63,610 bases of DNA from an uncultured cyanobacterium (lineage in GTDB: Bacteria > Cyanobacteriota > Cyanobacteriia > Cyanobacteriales > Geitlerinemataceae): positions 1-63,610 of the forward strand of contig CALCCD010000079.1 in the NCBI GenBank assembly GCA_937899645.1, in the 5' to 3' direction. Shown here in pieces: positions 37,339-47,682 of this stretch. Below the pieces are notes generated by a model that was given only the letters and a program-made list of their open reading frames with translations, was not told the origin of the DNA and ran no database searches. Every line of letters starts with the position of its first letter. Position 1 is the first letter of the stretch. The position numbers and the translations under genes were made by a program.

Positions 37339-38574
37339 ATGTCGAGTGTGTCTGCTCTGATGGCTTCTGCAATGCTTCACCTCGATCGCACCAACTGCGC
37401 CCTCGTCCATGAGTGGCTGACCCCTGAGGCCACAGGCGGCTCGGAGCTGGTCGTGCGGCAAATCTTGCAGAGCATCGACGCCGACCTCTACGCGCTGATC
37501 GACTTCGAGTCGCGCAATCCCGACAGCTATCTCTACGAACGGGCGATCGGCCACACGTTCCTGCAAAACTTCCCCAAAGCGCGCAACGGCGTCCAGAAGT
37601 ACCTGCCGTTTCTGCCGCTGGCGATCGAGCAGCTCGACCTCGGCCAGTACGACGTGGTGCTCTCCTCCTCCCACGCCGTTGCCAAAGGCGTCCTCACTTA
37701 CCCGCACCAGCTCCACGTTTGCTACTGTCACACGCCCATGCGCTACGCCTGGGATTTGACCTTTGAATACTTACAGGCGTCGCGGATGGGGCGCGGCATC
37801 GCGGGCTGGTTCACGCGAGCGCTGCTGCACTATCTGCGCCATTGGGACGTTATCTCCGCCAACCGCGTCGATTATTTCATCGCCAATTCGCGCCACACCG
37901 CGCAACGAATTTGGCGCTGCTACCGTCGTGAAGCCCAGGTCATCTATCCACCCGTGGAGATCGATCGCTTCCCCTTCGTGACCGAGAAAGACGATTTCTA
38001 CGTCACGGTCTGCCGACTGGTCAGCTATAAGCGCGTCGAGACGATCGTCCGGGCGTTCAACCAACTGGGCAAGCCGATCTTTATTATTGGCGGCGGGCCG
38101 CAGCTGGAAATGCTCCGGACGATCGCCGAGCCCAACGTGCAGCTTCTCGGCTCCCAGCCCGATGACGTGGTTAACGATCTCGTCAGCCGCGCCAAGGCGT
38201 TCGTCTACGCCGCCTGCGAGGACTTCGGCATCGCGCCCGTAGAAGCCCAAGCCTGCGGTACGCCCGTCATTGCCTACCGGCGCGGCGGCACGGGAGAGAC
38301 GGTACTAGACCCGCGCGATCGCCCGGACGGCCCCACCGGCGTCCTGTTCGATCGCCAGACCGTCCCGGAGCTCGTCGCCGCCGTCGAGTACTTCGAGCAG
38401 CACCGCGATCGCTTCGATCCCCACTGCGCGCGTACCCAATCCGAACGATTTACCCCTAAAATCTTTGACGAACAATACTTAACCTTTATTCGCTATTGTT
38501 TAGAGCGTCGCGATCGCGCCGGTAAACAGTCGGTCACAGCGTCGCCAAACCCCGGTGAGGGCATAACCCTCTAG
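37339..38574 (+). CDS. GT4 glycosyltransferase, exopolysaccharide type
   Basis: About 411 aa from ATG 37339; ATG 37372 (MLHLDRTNCALVHEWL) is equally possible. Starts further up translate the palindromic repeat and are rejected. The N-terminal domain shows ALVHEWLTPEATGGSELVVRQI; the middle has VCYCHTPMRYAWDL. The C-terminal domain has the donor loop and YAACEDFGIAPVEAQACGTPVIAY (EX7E) plus GVLF. The next gene in the same direction is a polyprenyl-phosphate sugar transferase, so an exopolysaccharide or O-antigen job is likely. Confidence 0.9.
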   Translation: MSSVSALMASAMLHLDRTNCALVHEWLTPEATGGSELVVRQILQSIDADLYALIDFESRNPDSYLYERAIGHTFLQNFPKARNGVQKYLPFLPLAIEQLDLGQYDVVLSSSHAVAKGVLTYPHQLHVCYCHTPMRYAWDLTFEYLQASRMGRGIAGWFTRALLHYLRHWDVISANRVDYFIANSRHTAQRIWRCYRREAQVIYPPVEIDRFPFVTEKDDFYVTVCRLVSYKRVETIVRAFNQLGKPIFIIGGGPQLEMLRTIAEPNVQLLGSQPDDVVNDLVSRAKAFVYAACEDFGIAPVEAQACGTPVIAYRRGGTGETVLDPRDRPDGPTGVLFDRQTVPELVAAVEYFEQHRDRFDPHCARTQSERFTPKIFDEQYLTFIRYCLERRDRAGKQSVTASPNPGEGITL

Positions 38575-38588
38575 GGCGATCGCCCTAG
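38571..38588. repeat. 18-bp perfect palindrome around a HIP1 core
   Basis: CTAGGGCGATCGCCCTAG overlaps the stop of the GT4 gene and contains the HIP1 octamer GCGATCGC. It may be a hairpin between the two genes; no T-run follows. Confidence 0.7.
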
Positions 38589-38631
38589 AATCGAGGCGGA
38601 GTAAGTGCGGAGGAGAGGACTAACAAGCAGC

Positions 38632-39351
38632 ATGGTCAATATGTCATCGGTGAAAGCACTGTCGAGCGTCTACCGGCGCGGCCGCACGTTTCGGATGACG
38701 GGCGGTCGCGTGCACTACGCAATTCCCCGCAGCAGCATCGCTCCGGGCAAGCGCGCCTTCGACATTTGTTTCGCGGCTAGCGTCCTGCTGTTGCTCATGC
38801 CGCTTTACCTGCTCGTGACGCTGCTGATCTACATCAGCTCGCCGGGGCCGATCTTCTTCACGCAAGAGCGCGTCGGTCGCGACTACAAGACCTTTAAGTG
38901 CTACAAGTTCCGCACGATGGTGCAAGACGCCGATCGCGTCCTCAGCGACATCCTGGCGCGTAACCCGGCCATGCGTGCCGAGTTTGCCGAAACCTTTAAG
39001 CTCAAGCGCGACCCGCGCATCACCTGGATCGGTCGCTTCCTGCGCGCCACCAGCCTCGACGAGTTCCCCCAGTTCTGGAACGTCCTTAAGGGTGACATGA
39101 GCATCGTCGGCCCGCGCCCGCTCGTCCCCGAGGAGCTGCCCCGCTACGGTCGCCACATCGACAAAGTCCTGACCGTGCGCCCAGGCATCACCGGCGTGTG
39201 GCAAGTCTCCGGACGCAACGACATTCCCTACGAAAAGCGGGTCAAGATCGACGTGTACTACGTCAACTTCCGCAGCCTCTGGCTCGATCTCGGCATCGTC
39301 CTCAAGACGATCGGCGTAGTCGTCTTCCCGAAAAATAACGGCGCGTACTGA
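38632..39351 (+). CDS. Polyprenyl-phosphate sugar-1-phosphate transferase (WbaP/RfbP type)
   Basis: 239 aa from ATG 38632. The C-terminal catalytic domain of the bacterial sugar transferase family shows KRAFDICFAASVLLLLMPLY (membrane hairpin, 41-60), the segment SPGPIFFTQERVGRDYKTFK, CYKFRTM, then LDEFPQFWNVLKGDMSIVGP and RPGITGVWQVSGR. It loads the first sugar phosphate on undecaprenyl phosphate in the membrane. The large N-terminal region of full-length WbaP is absent, as in short PglC-like versions. It follows the GT4 gene by 57 bp. Confidence 0.93.
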   Translation: MVNMSSVKALSSVYRRGRTFRMTGGRVHYAIPRSSIAPGKRAFDICFAASVLLLLMPLYLLVTLLIYISSPGPIFFTQERVGRDYKTFKCYKFRTMVQDADRVLSDILARNPAMRAEFAETFKLKRDPRITWIGRFLRATSLDEFPQFWNVLKGDMSIVGPRPLVPEELPRYGRHIDKVLTVRPGITGVWQVSGRNDIPYEKRVKIDVYYVNFRSLWLDLGIVLKTIGVVVFPKNNGAY

Positions 39352-39578
39352 GCCCGACCCCAGACCGGGCGAGCAATCGAAGACACGCCCCCCACGCGAA
39401 CTCGACAGACGGGCTACATTTGGGAAGATAGATACTCTGCGATCGCCGCGAGGCCGTCCCGAAAAGGCGACCGGGAGTCGCTGCCGACTCCGCTCGATCG
39501 CAGCCCGTTCGATCCGTCTGAAATGCCCGTTCAGAGCCGCCGATCGCGCCTGTCCCGTTTAGTTCACCTTCCTACAAA

Positions 39579-40646
39579 ATGACGAATACCAAGCGAGCGC
39601 TTATCACCGGCATCACCGGCCAAGACGGCTCCTACCTGAGCGAACTGCTGCTCGAAAAAGGCTACGAAGTCCACGGCATCATCCGCCGCACCTCGACGTT
39701 CAACACCGATCGGATCGACCATGTCTACGTCGATCCCCACGTCGAAGACGCCAAACTCTTCCTGCACTACGGCGACCTGAACGACGGCACGACCCTCCGA
39801 CGCCTGATCGAGCAGATCGAGCCCAACGAAATCTACAACCTCGGCGCACAGTCCCACGTTCGCGTCAGCTTCGACTCGCCGGAGTACACCGTCGATACCG
39901 TCGGTATGGGCGTGCTGCGCCTGCTCGAAGCGATCCGCGACTACCAGCAGCGCACCGGCAACGAAGTGCGCTACTACCAGGCCGGTTCCTCGGAGATGTT
40001 CGGGAAAGTCCAGGAAGTCCCGCAGAAGGAAACCACGCCGTTCTATCCCCGCAGCCCCTACGCCTGCGCCAAGGTCTACGGCCACTGGCAGACCGTGAAC
40101 TATCGCGAGTCTTACGGCCTGTTCGCCTGCAATGGCATTCTCTTCAATCACGAGTCGCCGCGCCGGGGTGAAACCTTCGTCACGCGCAAGATTACTCGCG
40201 CGCTGGCGCGCATCGTCGCTGGGACGCAGAAGAAGCTTTTCCTGGGCAACCTGGACTCGAAGCGCGACTGGGGCTATGCCAAAGACTACGTTAAAGCCAT
40301 GTGGCTGATGCTCCAGCAGGACGAGCCAGACGACTACGTTGTCGCGACCAATGAGACTCACTCGATCAAAGAGTTCCTGACGATCGCCTTCGAGTACGCC
40401 GGTCTGAACTGGGAAGACTATGTAGAGTTCGATCCGCGATACCTGCGTCCGGCGGAAGTGGAACTGCTGATCGGCGATCCGGGCAAAGCGAAAGAAAAGC
40501 TCGACTGGGAGCCGGAAGTGACCTTCGAGGGGCTCGTGAAGCTGATGGTCGATGCAGACATCGCCGCACTGGGTCTGACGCCGCCCAGCGAGAAAAACCC
40601 CGACGATCGCGCCTTTGTGCGCGCTGACTCGACGCAGTTCGACTAA
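39579..40646 (+). CDS. gmd: GDP-mannose 4,6-dehydratase
   Basis: 355-aa extended SDR converting GDP-mannose to GDP-4-keto-6-deoxymannose. NADP motif [19 protein letters not shown] at 10-28; the substrate region has [18 protein letters not shown]; the catalytic YxxxK is in [23 protein letters not shown] segment [15 protein letters not shown] is present. Length is normal. The usual partner GDP-fucose synthase (fcl) is not next to it: a repeat and convergent ndhH follow. It probably feeds deoxyhexose to the exopolysaccharide made by the two upstream genes. Confidence 0.97.
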   Translation: MTNTKRALITGITGQDGSYLSELLLEKGYEVHGIIRRTSTFNTDRIDHVYVDPHVEDAKLFLHYGDLNDGTTLRRLIEQIEPNEIYNLGAQSHVRVSFDSPEYTVDTVGMGVLRLLEAIRDYQQRTGNEVRYYQAGSSEMFGKVQEVPQKETTPFYPRSPYACAKVYGHWQTVNYRESYGLFACNGILFNHESPRRGETFVTRKITRALARIVAGTQKKLFLGNLDSKRDWGYAKDYVKAMWLMLQQDEPDDYVVATNETHSIKEFLTIAFEYAGLNWEDYVEFDPRYLRPAEVELLIGDPGKAKEKLDWEPEVTFEGLVKLMVDADIAALGLTPPSEKNPDDRAFVRADSTQFD

Positions 40647-40680
40647 ACCGCAAAACAACAATAATCGTTCGACACCAAAC

Positions 40681-40758
40681 GTAGGGGCGCATGGCAATGC
40701 GCCCGGGATCGGTGGAAGCTCCGAAGATACCGTGGGCGCACTGCCGTGACGCCCCTAC
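40681..40758. repeat. Palindromic GTAGGGGCGCA repeat
   Basis: GTAGGGGCGCATGGCAATGC at the left is mirrored by GGGCGCACTGCCGTGACGCC...CTAC at the right, with each half also a small hairpin. It lies between convergent gmd and ndhH. The GGGCGCA hairpin after glyA belongs to the same family. Confidence 0.75.
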
Positions 40759-40781
40759 GAAATCGAACGTTATCGAACAAC

Positions 40782-40819
40782 AAAAAGAGCTGACGATCGC
40801 GACCGATCGCCAGCTCTCT
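40782..40819 (-). terminator. Terminator of ndhH
   Basis: Read on the minus strand, GAGAGCTGGCGATCG pairs with CGATCGTCAGCTC around GTCG, followed by TTTTTGTTG. It lies about 50 bp after the ndhH stop. Confidence 0.85.
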
Positions 40820-40868
40820 CTGTCGCAAAGATGCAACTCAACGATTCAAAACCCGCTGCGGTGCAAGC

Positions 40869-42053
40869 CTAGCGATCGACCGAACCCATGATTACGTCGA
40901 TGCTGCCCAGGATCGCCACCAGATCGGCCACCTTCGCACCCTTGAGGATGTGGGGCAGGATCTGGAGGTTGTTAAAGTCCGCCGCGCGAATCTTAAAGCG
41001 CCAGGGGAAGATGTTGTCGTTGCCCTGGATAAAGACGCCTAGCTCGCCCTTGCCCGACTCCATACGGACGTAGTGTTCGCCCTCGGGAATCTTGAAGGTC
41101 GGCGCGATTTTCTTGCCCGCAAACTGGTACTCGAAGTCGTTCCACTTCGATTTCGGGCCTTCGGCGATGCGGCGCGCTTCCAGGTTCTCGTAGGGACCGC
41201 CGGGAATGTTGTCGAGCGCCTGACGCAGGATTTTAATCGACTCGCGCATCTCGCCGATACGGACGAAGTAGCGCGCCAGGCAGTCGCCTTCGGTCGCCCA
41301 GTGGATGTCCCAATCCAGCTCGTCGTAGCACTCGTAGCTATCGACTTTACGCAAATCCCACTTAACACCAGACGCGCGCAGCATGGGGCCGGACAGACCC
41401 CAGTTAATCGCCTCTTCGCGGGCGATCGTGCCGATACCTTCCAGGCGACGGCGGAAAATCGGGTTATTGGTGATCAGCTTTTCGTACTCTTCCACCTTTG
41501 GCTCGAAGTCGTCGCAGAAGTCGTGGCACTTGTCGATCCAGCCGTAGGGCAGATCTGCCGCAACGCCGCCGATGCGGAAGTAGTTGTTGTTGATCAGGCG
41601 CTGACCGGTGGCCGCCTCCCACAGGTCGTAGATCATCTCCCGTTCGCGGAAGATGTAGAAGAATGGCGTCTGCGCGCCCACGTCAGCAAGGAAGGGGCCG
41701 AGCCAGAGCAGGTGGTTGGCGATACGGTTTAGCTCCAGCATGATCGCGCGGATGTAGCTGGCGCGGCGCGGCACTTCGATGCCTGCGAGGCGCTCTGGCG
41801 CGTTGACCGTAATCGCTTCGTTGAACATACCCGCCGCGTAGTCCCAACGGCTGACGTAGGGCACGAACGCAATATTAGTGCGGCTTTCGGCGATTTTCTC
41901 CATGCCGCGATGCAGGTAGCCGATGACGGGCTCGCAGTCGATCACGTCTTCGCCGTCGAGCGTGACGATCAGACGTAGAACGCCGTGCATCGAGGGGTGG
42001 TGCGGCCCCATATTGAGCACCATTGGCTCGGTCCGTGTTTCCAGGTTGGGCAT
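40869..42053 (-). CDS. ndhH: NAD(P)H-quinone oxidoreductase subunit H
   Basis: 394-aa subunit of the photosynthetic NDH-1 complex, the peripheral-arm subunit homologous to NuoD. Blocks: [20 protein letters not shown] (11-30), [54 protein letters not shown] and the C-terminal IKVRAADF-like [20 protein letters not shown] ending GSVDR. Used in NDH-1 cyclic electron flow and respiration at the thylakoid. Full length. Confidence 0.98.
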   Translation of the reverse strand: MPNLETRTEPMVLNMGPHHPSMHGVLRLIVTLDGEDVIDCEPVIGYLHRGMEKIAESRTNIAFVPYVSRWDYAAGMFNEAITVNAPERLAGIEVPRRASYIRAIMLELNRIANHLLWLGPFLADVGAQTPFFYIFREREMIYDLWEAATGQRLINNNYFRIGGVAADLPYGWIDKCHDFCDDFEPKVEEYEKLITNNPIFRRRLEGIGTIAREEAINWGLSGPMLRASGVKWDLRKVDSYECYDELDWDIHWATEGDCLARYFVRIGEMRESIKILRQALDNIPGGPYENLEARRIAEGPKSKWNDFEYQFAGKKIAPTFKIPEGEHYVRMESGKGELGVFIQGNDNIFPWRFKIRAADFNNLQILPHILKGAKVADLVAILGSIDVIMGSVDR

Positions 42054-42202
42054 GTCCGCAGGGTTAGCGTTGAGGTTGGCGGTTCCAGAAGGCAGCAGCG
42101 ATCGACCCGCTCGGCTTTCTGTGGGAACGATATCTAAAGTTTTATTATACGTAGTCTCGTGGGTGAGAGCGCACTGCGATCCCGAGTTGAGTCAGTTGCC
42201 CA

Positions 42203-43162
42203 TCAGTCACCCAATCGAAACCCGGCGTCGCGTCCGGCTTTGAGGTCGGCGGCGGCGGCGTAGACGGCGCGCACGTTGTACCAGTTCAGAAAGATGCGCG
42301 AGATCTCCTGGGCGAGGCGAGGTTTACCGCGATCGATCGCCCACTGCATCGCGCCCGCCAGCGTCCGCTCGTTGAGGCGACCACCCAGCGACAGTGCGCC
42401 CCAAAGGATGCGGTGCAGCCAGGTCATCTGGATCATCAGCCGCACGTTAAAGGTGGGGTGCTTGCGGTAGAACAGCACGCCCATGCGCCCGCGCTGAATC
42501 TCGCGATCGATCGCATTGGGAATATCGCCGAGCTTGAAGGGCGGATGCCAGTGGTAGCCCGCTGCTTCGGGGCACTTGATGAGTTTTAAATCGAGCTGTC
42601 GTAGCCGCACGCCCAGCTCCAAGTCTTCCCAGCCGTAGAGCTGAAACTGCGTGTCGAAGAGTCCGGCGGCTTCGAGCCAGTGGCGGGCGATCGCGACGTT
42701 GCCGGTGGCGAAATAGGCGGCGGAAAAGTCGGTGAGCTTGTAGGGCTCGCGGGTCGGTTCGTCGAAGTTATTGGTGTCGATGACCGCGCCGTAGGTGAAG
42801 AGGCGATCGTGGCCGAGGCGCTGCTGGCCGCGCACCAGGGCGTCGGCGTGGCTTTGCAGAAATGTTTCGGTAACGACCAGGTCGCTGTCGATAAAGACGA
42901 TCGTGTCGCCGGTGGCCTTCTCGACGCCGAGGTTGCGCGCCGCTGCGGGGCCGAGGTGTGCCTGAGCGAAGAGCCGCACGTGGGGCAAGTCGCCGGACTC
43001 GATCCAATCGATCGTGCCGTCTGTCGAGCCGTCATCGACCACTACGATCTCGTAGCCGTCCACGTGCCCGGGCTGACGCAGTCGCTGCGACTCCAGCGCG
43101 AGCAGGCACTTGCGCAGAATTGGCAAACGGTTGTAGGTCGGGATAACGACGCTGAGGAACAT
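42203..43162 (-). CDS. GT2 family glycosyltransferase
   Basis: 319 aa. GT-A fold: SVVIPTYNRLPILRKCLLAL (4-23), EIVVVDDGSTDGTIDWI, then FIDSDLV, which gives the DxD-type metal site. A later acceptor region shows YGWEDLELGVRLRQLDL (ED motif). No transmembrane tail, so cytosolic. It starts 30 bp after the Hlip stop on the same strand. Donor and acceptor unknown; a second surface-sugar enzyme close to gmd. Confidence 0.9.
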   Translation of the reverse strand: MFLSVVIPTYNRLPILRKCLLALESQRLRQPGHVDGYEIVVVDDGSTDGTIDWIESGDLPHVRLFAQAHLGPAAARNLGVEKATGDTIVFIDSDLVVTETFLQSHADALVRGQQRLGHDRLFTYGAVIDTNNFDEPTREPYKLTDFSAAYFATGNVAIARHWLEAAGLFDTQFQLYGWEDLELGVRLRQLDLKLIKCPEAAGYHWHPPFKLGDIPNAIDREIQRGRMGVLFYRKHPTFNVRLMIQMTWLHRILWGALSLGGRLNERTLAGAMQWAIDRGKPRLAQEISRIFLNWYNVRAVYAAAADLKAGRDAGFRLGD

Positions 43163-43192
43163 GGCGCTGCGCTGCGGGAAGCCTCGTGCAAA

Positions 43193-43390
43193 CTAGCGCA
43201 GACCCATCCAGGTCAGCAGCCCTTGGCCGGTCAGCGCTTCGATCAGCAGCACGCTGATAAAGCCGATCATCGCAAAGCGACCGTTCATTCGCTCGGCGTA
43301 GAGATTCCAACCGAAGGCGGGCTCGGAGCCGGTTGCGGCATTGGTTTCGGTCGCTTGGGGCTCTTTCGGGGGTGCAGGTTCGGAACTCAT
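43193..43390 (-). CDS. High-light-inducible protein (Hlip/Scp, CAB/ELIP family)
   Basis: 65 aa. A polar N-terminus rich in Pro, Thr and Glu is followed by [19 protein letters not shown], the single chlorophyll-binding helix of Hlips with the ExxNxR signature (E33, N36, R38), ending [11 protein letters not shown]. It binds chlorophyll and carotenoid in thylakoids and protects photosystem assembly intermediates in high light. Length is normal. It sits immediately upstream of a GT2 gene, an unusual pairing. Confidence 0.93.
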   Translation of the reverse strand: MSSEPAPPKEPQATETNAATGSEPAFGWNLYAERMNGRFAMIGFISVLLIEALTGQGLLTWMGLR

Positions 43391-43460
43391 GGCCGGTGTC
43401 GCTGACTCGTGAAATTTCTCTACATATTACGGCAAGCACTGCCGGGGCGATCGCGGCAGG

Positions 43461-44069
43461 CTAGGCGCGACGCGCGTCGAGGAGAAAACGGCAGAATGCG
43501 GCCAGACCGGAGAGCGGGTCGATCGCGGTTGGCGCGATCTCGTGGTGGGCGGCGGCCTCAGAGAGGTTCGGCAGGTGTTCGAGGTAAGTTTCATCGTCGG
43601 TCTGCCGCGCGATCGCCAGGTCGGCGAGGATGCGGGGAATGCGCGACTGCAAGGACAGCAGCGTCACAAAAGCCGCGCGCGAGAGCTTGAGCAGCTCGGC
43701 ATTGTCGCGCGCGCGCAGCGTTGCCGTGTGAGGTAGGCCGGTCAGCAGGCAGATTTCGCCGAGAATCGCACCAGACTGCAGGCTAAAGGTCTTGGTTCGC
43801 GTATCGCCAACGTATTCGACGCAGCCGTCGATCGTGCCGCCGACTAAGATGTAGGCCGACTGGCTGATATGCCCCTGGGTGCAGAGAATATCGCCGGGAG
43901 CGAGGCGGTGGATTTCGAGCTTGGAGACGAGCGACCAAATTTCAGTTTCGGCGATCGTCGCGGCATCGCGGCCCAGCAGACCTTGCAGGAAGTCCGTACA
44001 GAGTTCAAAGACGTTTTTACACTTCATCACGATTTGATTGCACCGTCTGTCTGCTAGCTGTAAGCGCAT
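43461..44069 (-). CDS. Stand-alone cyclic-nucleotide-binding domain protein
   Basis: 202 aa from ATG 44069, preceded by AAAGAGAG; ATG 44027 is a later option with poorer ribosome site. One CNB domain: LAPGDILCTQGHISQSAYIL, FSLQSGAILGEICLLTGLPHTATLRA (phosphate-binding cassette with GE and RA), ending in a helical tail. No HTH DNA-binding domain or enzyme domain is present, so it is not a CRP regulator; a cNMP sensor or partner protein is possible. Confidence 0.82.
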   Translation of the reverse strand: MRLQLADRRCNQIVMKCKNVFELCTDFLQGLLGRDAATIAETEIWSLVSKLEIHRLAPGDILCTQGHISQSAYILVGGTIDGCVEYVGDTRTKTFSLQSGAILGEICLLTGLPHTATLRARDNAELLKLSRAAFVTLLSLQSRIPRILADLAIARQTDDETYLEHLPNLSEAAAHHEIAPTAIDPLSGLAAFCRFLLDARRA

Positions 44070-44152
44070 GGGCTCTCTTTTTGGAAAATTTCCGATGCCC
44101 CCTCGCGGCTTCGTCGTTCGGGCTGTGCGGGCTGCGCGGGCTTGCGCGCCGC

Positions 44153-45511
44153 TTACCGGGCGATCGCCGGGGCCCGCAGCTGGTCGGCCCAGGCTGCCAG
44201 TTCGGCCAGCGAGCGATCGCGGTAGCGACCGTAGCGCTCGCGTTTGTCGCGGATTTTTTTGCCGCCCAGCACCGGGATAATGCCAAAGTTGGGCGGCATC
44301 GGCTGGAAGTGCTTCGGCGAGGCGGACGTGATGAAATCGAACAGCGCACCCATCATGGTGTTGACAGGCATTGCGAGGGGCTCTTCCCCTGATGCGATCC
44401 GGCCCGCATTCGTTCCCGCCAGCAGCCCGCCCGCCGCCGCTGCTGCGTAGCCTTCCGTACCGGTGAGCTGACCCGCCGCCAGGATAGACGGGTTGGCTTT
44501 GAATTGGAGTGTCGGCTGCATCAGCTCGGGCGAGTTGATGAACGTGTTGCGGTGCATGACGCCCATGCGGACGAACTCGGCGCTTTCCAGACCGGGAATC
44601 AGGCGGAAGACCCGCTTCTGCTCGCCCCAGCGCAGGTTGGTTTGGAAGCCGACCATATTCCAGAGCTGTCCGGCTTTGTCCTCCTGGCGGAGCTGGACGA
44701 CGGCGTAGAATTTGCGGTCTTCGTCTCCGCGTCGATCGGTCAGCCCCACGGGTTTGAGCGGACCGTAGCGCATGGTGTCCTCGCCGCGCTGCGCCATCTC
44801 CTCGATCGGCAGGCATGCCTCGAAGAATTTCGCCTGCTCGCGCTCGAAGTCTTTCACCTCCGCCTGCTCGGCGGCGCATAGCTCGGTGTAGAAGCGCAAA
44901 TACTGCTCCTTGTCCATCGGGCAGTTGACATAGTCAGCGTCGCCTTTGTCGTAGCGCGAGGCGCGGAAGGCCACGTCAAAGTCGATCGAGTCGCCGGTAA
45001 CGATCGGGCTGGCCGCGTCGAAAAAGCTCATGTAAGCCATGCCGGTGAAGCGCTGTAAATCGTCGGTGAGCGCTTCGCTCGTCAGCGGCCCCGTGGTCAG
45101 GACGACGATGTCGCCGTTCGACGTATCGGGGATGCGCGTGACCTCTTCGCGCCGGAAGTCGATATTGGGGTGATTTTCCAGGGCGGCGGTCAAGTCGCGG
45201 CTGAAGAACTCGCGATCGACGGCCAGCGCGCCCCCGGCGGGGACTTCGTGTTCGTCAGCCTTTCCGATCACGACCGAGCCCAGGCGGCGCATCTCCTCGT
45301 GGAGCAAGCCCGCCGCGCGATCGGCGGCTTTCGCACCGAAGGAGTTGCTGCACACCAGCTCGGCGACCTCTTCGGAATGGTGCGCGGGCGATCGCTTCGT
45401 CGGGCGCATCTCATATAGCACCACTTTCGCGCCCTGCTGAGCGGCCTGCCATGCCGCTTCGGTTCCGGCAAGGCCAGCGCCAATCACGTGGACGGTTCGA
45501 GAAGAGGTCAT
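44153..45511 (-). CDS. trmFO: tRNA (uracil-5-)-methyltransferase TrmFO, folate-dependent
   Basis: 452-aa flavoprotein that makes ribothymidine at position 54 of tRNA using methylene-THF. FAD motif [18 protein letters not shown] (8-25), [33 protein letters not shown] and the [19 protein letters not shown] segment near 370. All are conserved in TrmFO/Gid. Length normal. Its start region is preceded by a repeat-free 60 bp. Confidence 0.96.
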   Translation of the reverse strand: MTSSRTVHVIGAGLAGTEAAWQAAQQGAKVVLYEMRPTKRSPAHHSEEVAELVCSNSFGAKAADRAAGLLHEEMRRLGSVVIGKADEHEVPAGGALAVDREFFSRDLTAALENHPNIDFRREEVTRIPDTSNGDIVVLTTGPLTSEALTDDLQRFTGMAYMSFFDAASPIVTGDSIDFDVAFRASRYDKGDADYVNCPMDKEQYLRFYTELCAAEQAEVKDFEREQAKFFEACLPIEEMAQRGEDTMRYGPLKPVGLTDRRGDEDRKFYAVVQLRQEDKAGQLWNMVGFQTNLRWGEQKRVFRLIPGLESAEFVRMGVMHRNTFINSPELMQPTLQFKANPSILAAGQLTGTEGYAAAAAGGLLAGTNAGRIASGEEPLAMPVNTMMGALFDFITSASPKHFQPMPPNFGIIPVLGGKKIRDKRERYGRYRDRSLAELAAWADQLRAPAIAR

Positions 45512-45642
45512 GGTGAAGCCTCGTTGGCGGAACGAGGGACAGTCGAGAACCTACACTAGCACTGCCGGTTGGATGAGCGCGCGATCGCACCCAATTTCTC
45601 GGAGGCGACAACCGGAGAAAATACAAACATACACACAAATAA

Positions 45643-45676
45643 AAAGCGGACTCCCTAAGTTCGGGGAATCCGCTTT
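45643..45676 (-). terminator. Rho-independent terminator of amt
   Basis: On the minus strand AAAGCGGATTCCCC pairs with GGGAGTCCGCTTT with one bulge; TTTTTATTTG follows. It lies about 85 bp after the amt stop. Confidence 0.85.
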
Positions 45677-45761
45677 CATGCTTGCTTTTGGAGCCAAAAC
45701 AGGCAACGAACTCAGGCCAGACTCGCCAAAACGAGAGCCAAGCTCGCAGCTTGCCAAGCCC

Positions 45762-47201
45762 TTAGCGAGCCGTATCTTTCATAAAGCCACTGTAAGCTTC
45801 CATGCCGTGCTCGCCGACATCAAGGCCGCGTTGCTCTTCTTCTTCAGAGACGCGGATACCGCCGACGACGAAGCCGATCGCGTACCAAGCAATGAAGCTG
45901 AACAGCACCGTGAAGCCGCCGATCGAAGCGACACCGATGAACTGGTTAACGATGTTGCCGCCACCGAAAATGCCGACAGCCAGGGTTCCCCAGATGCCGC
46001 AGACGCCGTGAACCGAGATTGCACCAACGGGGTCGTCAATTTTCAGAACGCTATCGAAGAAACCGACGGCGAACACCACCAGAACACCCGCGATCGCGCC
46101 GGTCAGCGCTGCCGCCCAGTAAGGCATCGCATCGCAGCCAGCGGTGATGCCCACCAGACCAGCCAGGATGCCGTTGATGCTCATCGAGAGGTCGGGCTTA
46201 CCGTCCTTGAGCCAGGAGGTGAAGGTACCGGTGACGCCACCCGCCGCAGCGGCCAGGTTCGTCGTCACGGCGATGTAGGAAATCGCAGGGCTTGCCGCCA
46301 GCTCCGAACCGGGGTTGAAGCCAAACCAGCCAATCCAGAGAATCAGGCAGCCGAGGGTGGCAATGCTCATGTTGTGGCCGGGGATGGCGCGAGCGTTGCC
46401 GTTTTCGTCGTACTTACCGAGACGGGGGCCGAGGACGGCTGCGCCGACCAGTGCGGCCCAGGCTCCGACCGAGTGGACGATCGTCGAACCGGCGAAGTCA
46501 GCGAAGCCCAGATCTGCGAGCCAGCCGCCCGCCCAAGTCCAGTGGCCGGTGATCGGGTACGAAATACCGACCAGCAGCAGGCTGAAAATGATGAAGGCTT
46601 CGTACTTGATGCGTTCTGCAACCGCACCGGAAACGATGGTGGCTGCCGTTGCTGCGAAAGCAACCTGGAACAGGAAGTTCACCGAAATCGGCGATCCTGC
46701 CGGGAACGGATCGAGGCCGTAGGTCGCCGGATCGCCGCTGGAGAGGAAAAATCCACCCGCACCGATGAAGGCGTTACCTGACGTGCCGTACATAAACGAG
46801 AAACCGAACGCCCAGTACGCCACCGTTGCCAGTGCGAAGACGATCAGGTTTTTCGAGAGGATGTTAACGGCGTTCTTCTGGCGGCAGAAGCCGGTCTCGA
46901 GCATGCCGAAGCCCGCGTTCATAAAGATGACGAGGACGGAAGCGACCAACAGCCAAACGGTGTTGAGAACGCCTTGGATGTACTCAGGACTGAGCGAGTC
47001 GAGAGATTCGTCGAAGACTTGGGGGTTGGCGGCGTGAGCGGCCACGTCCCAGACGCCGAGGATAACGGCGGCCAGGGGAATTGCGGCGAGCCAGTAAATT
47101 GGCGTGCGTTGAAGCAGCGCGCTGAACTTACCGACCAAAGACGCTGATTGCGATCGAGCACGTCGTCGCACTCGTTTTTTGAGCGCTAGCTTTGCTGTCA
47201 T
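45762..47201 (-). CDS. amt: Ammonium transporter
   Basis: 479-aa Amt/MEP/Rh-family channel. A basic N-terminus ([18 protein letters not shown]) is followed by a signal-like first helix ending AHAANPQ, then eleven TMs. Visible motifs: [18 protein letters not shown], the Phe gate region, [20 protein letters not shown] (pore His), [20 protein letters not shown] and [15 protein letters not shown] (second pore His). The C-terminus has [18 protein letters not shown], the regulatory tail that touches GlnK/PII. Conducts ammonium across the inner membrane. The upstream region carries only a weak NtcA-like site. Confidence 0.97.
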   Translation of the reverse strand: MTAKLALKKRVRRRARSQSASLVGKFSALLQRTPIYWLAAIPLAAVILGVWDVAAHAANPQVFDESLDSLSPEYIQGVLNTVWLLVASVLVIFMNAGFGMLETGFCRQKNAVNILSKNLIVFALATVAYWAFGFSFMYGTSGNAFIGAGGFFLSSGDPATYGLDPFPAGSPISVNFLFQVAFAATAATIVSGAVAERIKYEAFIIFSLLLVGISYPITGHWTWAGGWLADLGFADFAGSTIVHSVGAWAALVGAAVLGPRLGKYDENGNARAIPGHNMSIATLGCLILWIGWFGFNPGSELAASPAISYIAVTTNLAAAAGGVTGTFTSWLKDGKPDLSMSINGILAGLVGITAGCDAMPYWAAALTGAIAGVLVVFAVGFFDSVLKIDDPVGAISVHGVCGIWGTLAVGIFGGGNIVNQFIGVASIGGFTVLFSFIAWYAIGFVVGGIRVSEEEEQRGLDVGEHGMEAYSGFMKDTAR

Positions 47202-47682
47202 GGTCTAAATCCAGATCCGAAAGTGTGTCTAGGGGAAATACCGCAAGTATCGACAAAGCTAGGTACAAGCCGCCCCAGGGAAATGGTTAGACTCTCTCTG
47301 CGATTTCGAGAACGAGGAGCAAGGTGTCTTGCGGTAGTTCACGCCTTCTATCTATTAAGACCCTCCCTTCCCGCCAATCGGAAAAACACGGAAATATTTC
47401 CATTTGGGGGGCGATCGCACCCAGTGGGTATGAATCGCTGAGGAGGTACGTTCAGGCGTGAAGAAGTTTAAAACAAGATGATTGCACCAAGATATACCCT
47501 GTTAATCTGTATCGAGCGACACATTTATGCGATTGTCGATCTTACGTATTAATACAGGATCGATCGGAGTGTTCTCGCAGTTTGGTGCGCCCGGTGGGTC
47601 TGGGTGCAAGCCGAATACTTAGGTCGAGCCGACTCGGTCTTTGCCCCAGGGGGCTTGCGTTTGGACGGTCGAGGCCGAGACT
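47202..47682 (-). promoter_or_regulatory. amt upstream region
   Basis: 481 bp, no gene. Holds a perfect GGAAATATTTCC palindrome (47390-47401) and a weak GT-N10-AC NtcA-like site (GTGTCGCTCGATAC on the minus strand, 47522-47509) with TATCTT 14 bp after it. No GTA-N8-TAC match was found by eye. Confidence 0.35.

Noticed and set aside
47509..47522. NtcA site upstream of amt
   Set aside because: Only the loose GT-N10-AC pattern matches and the -10 spacing is wrong; kept as a weak note only.
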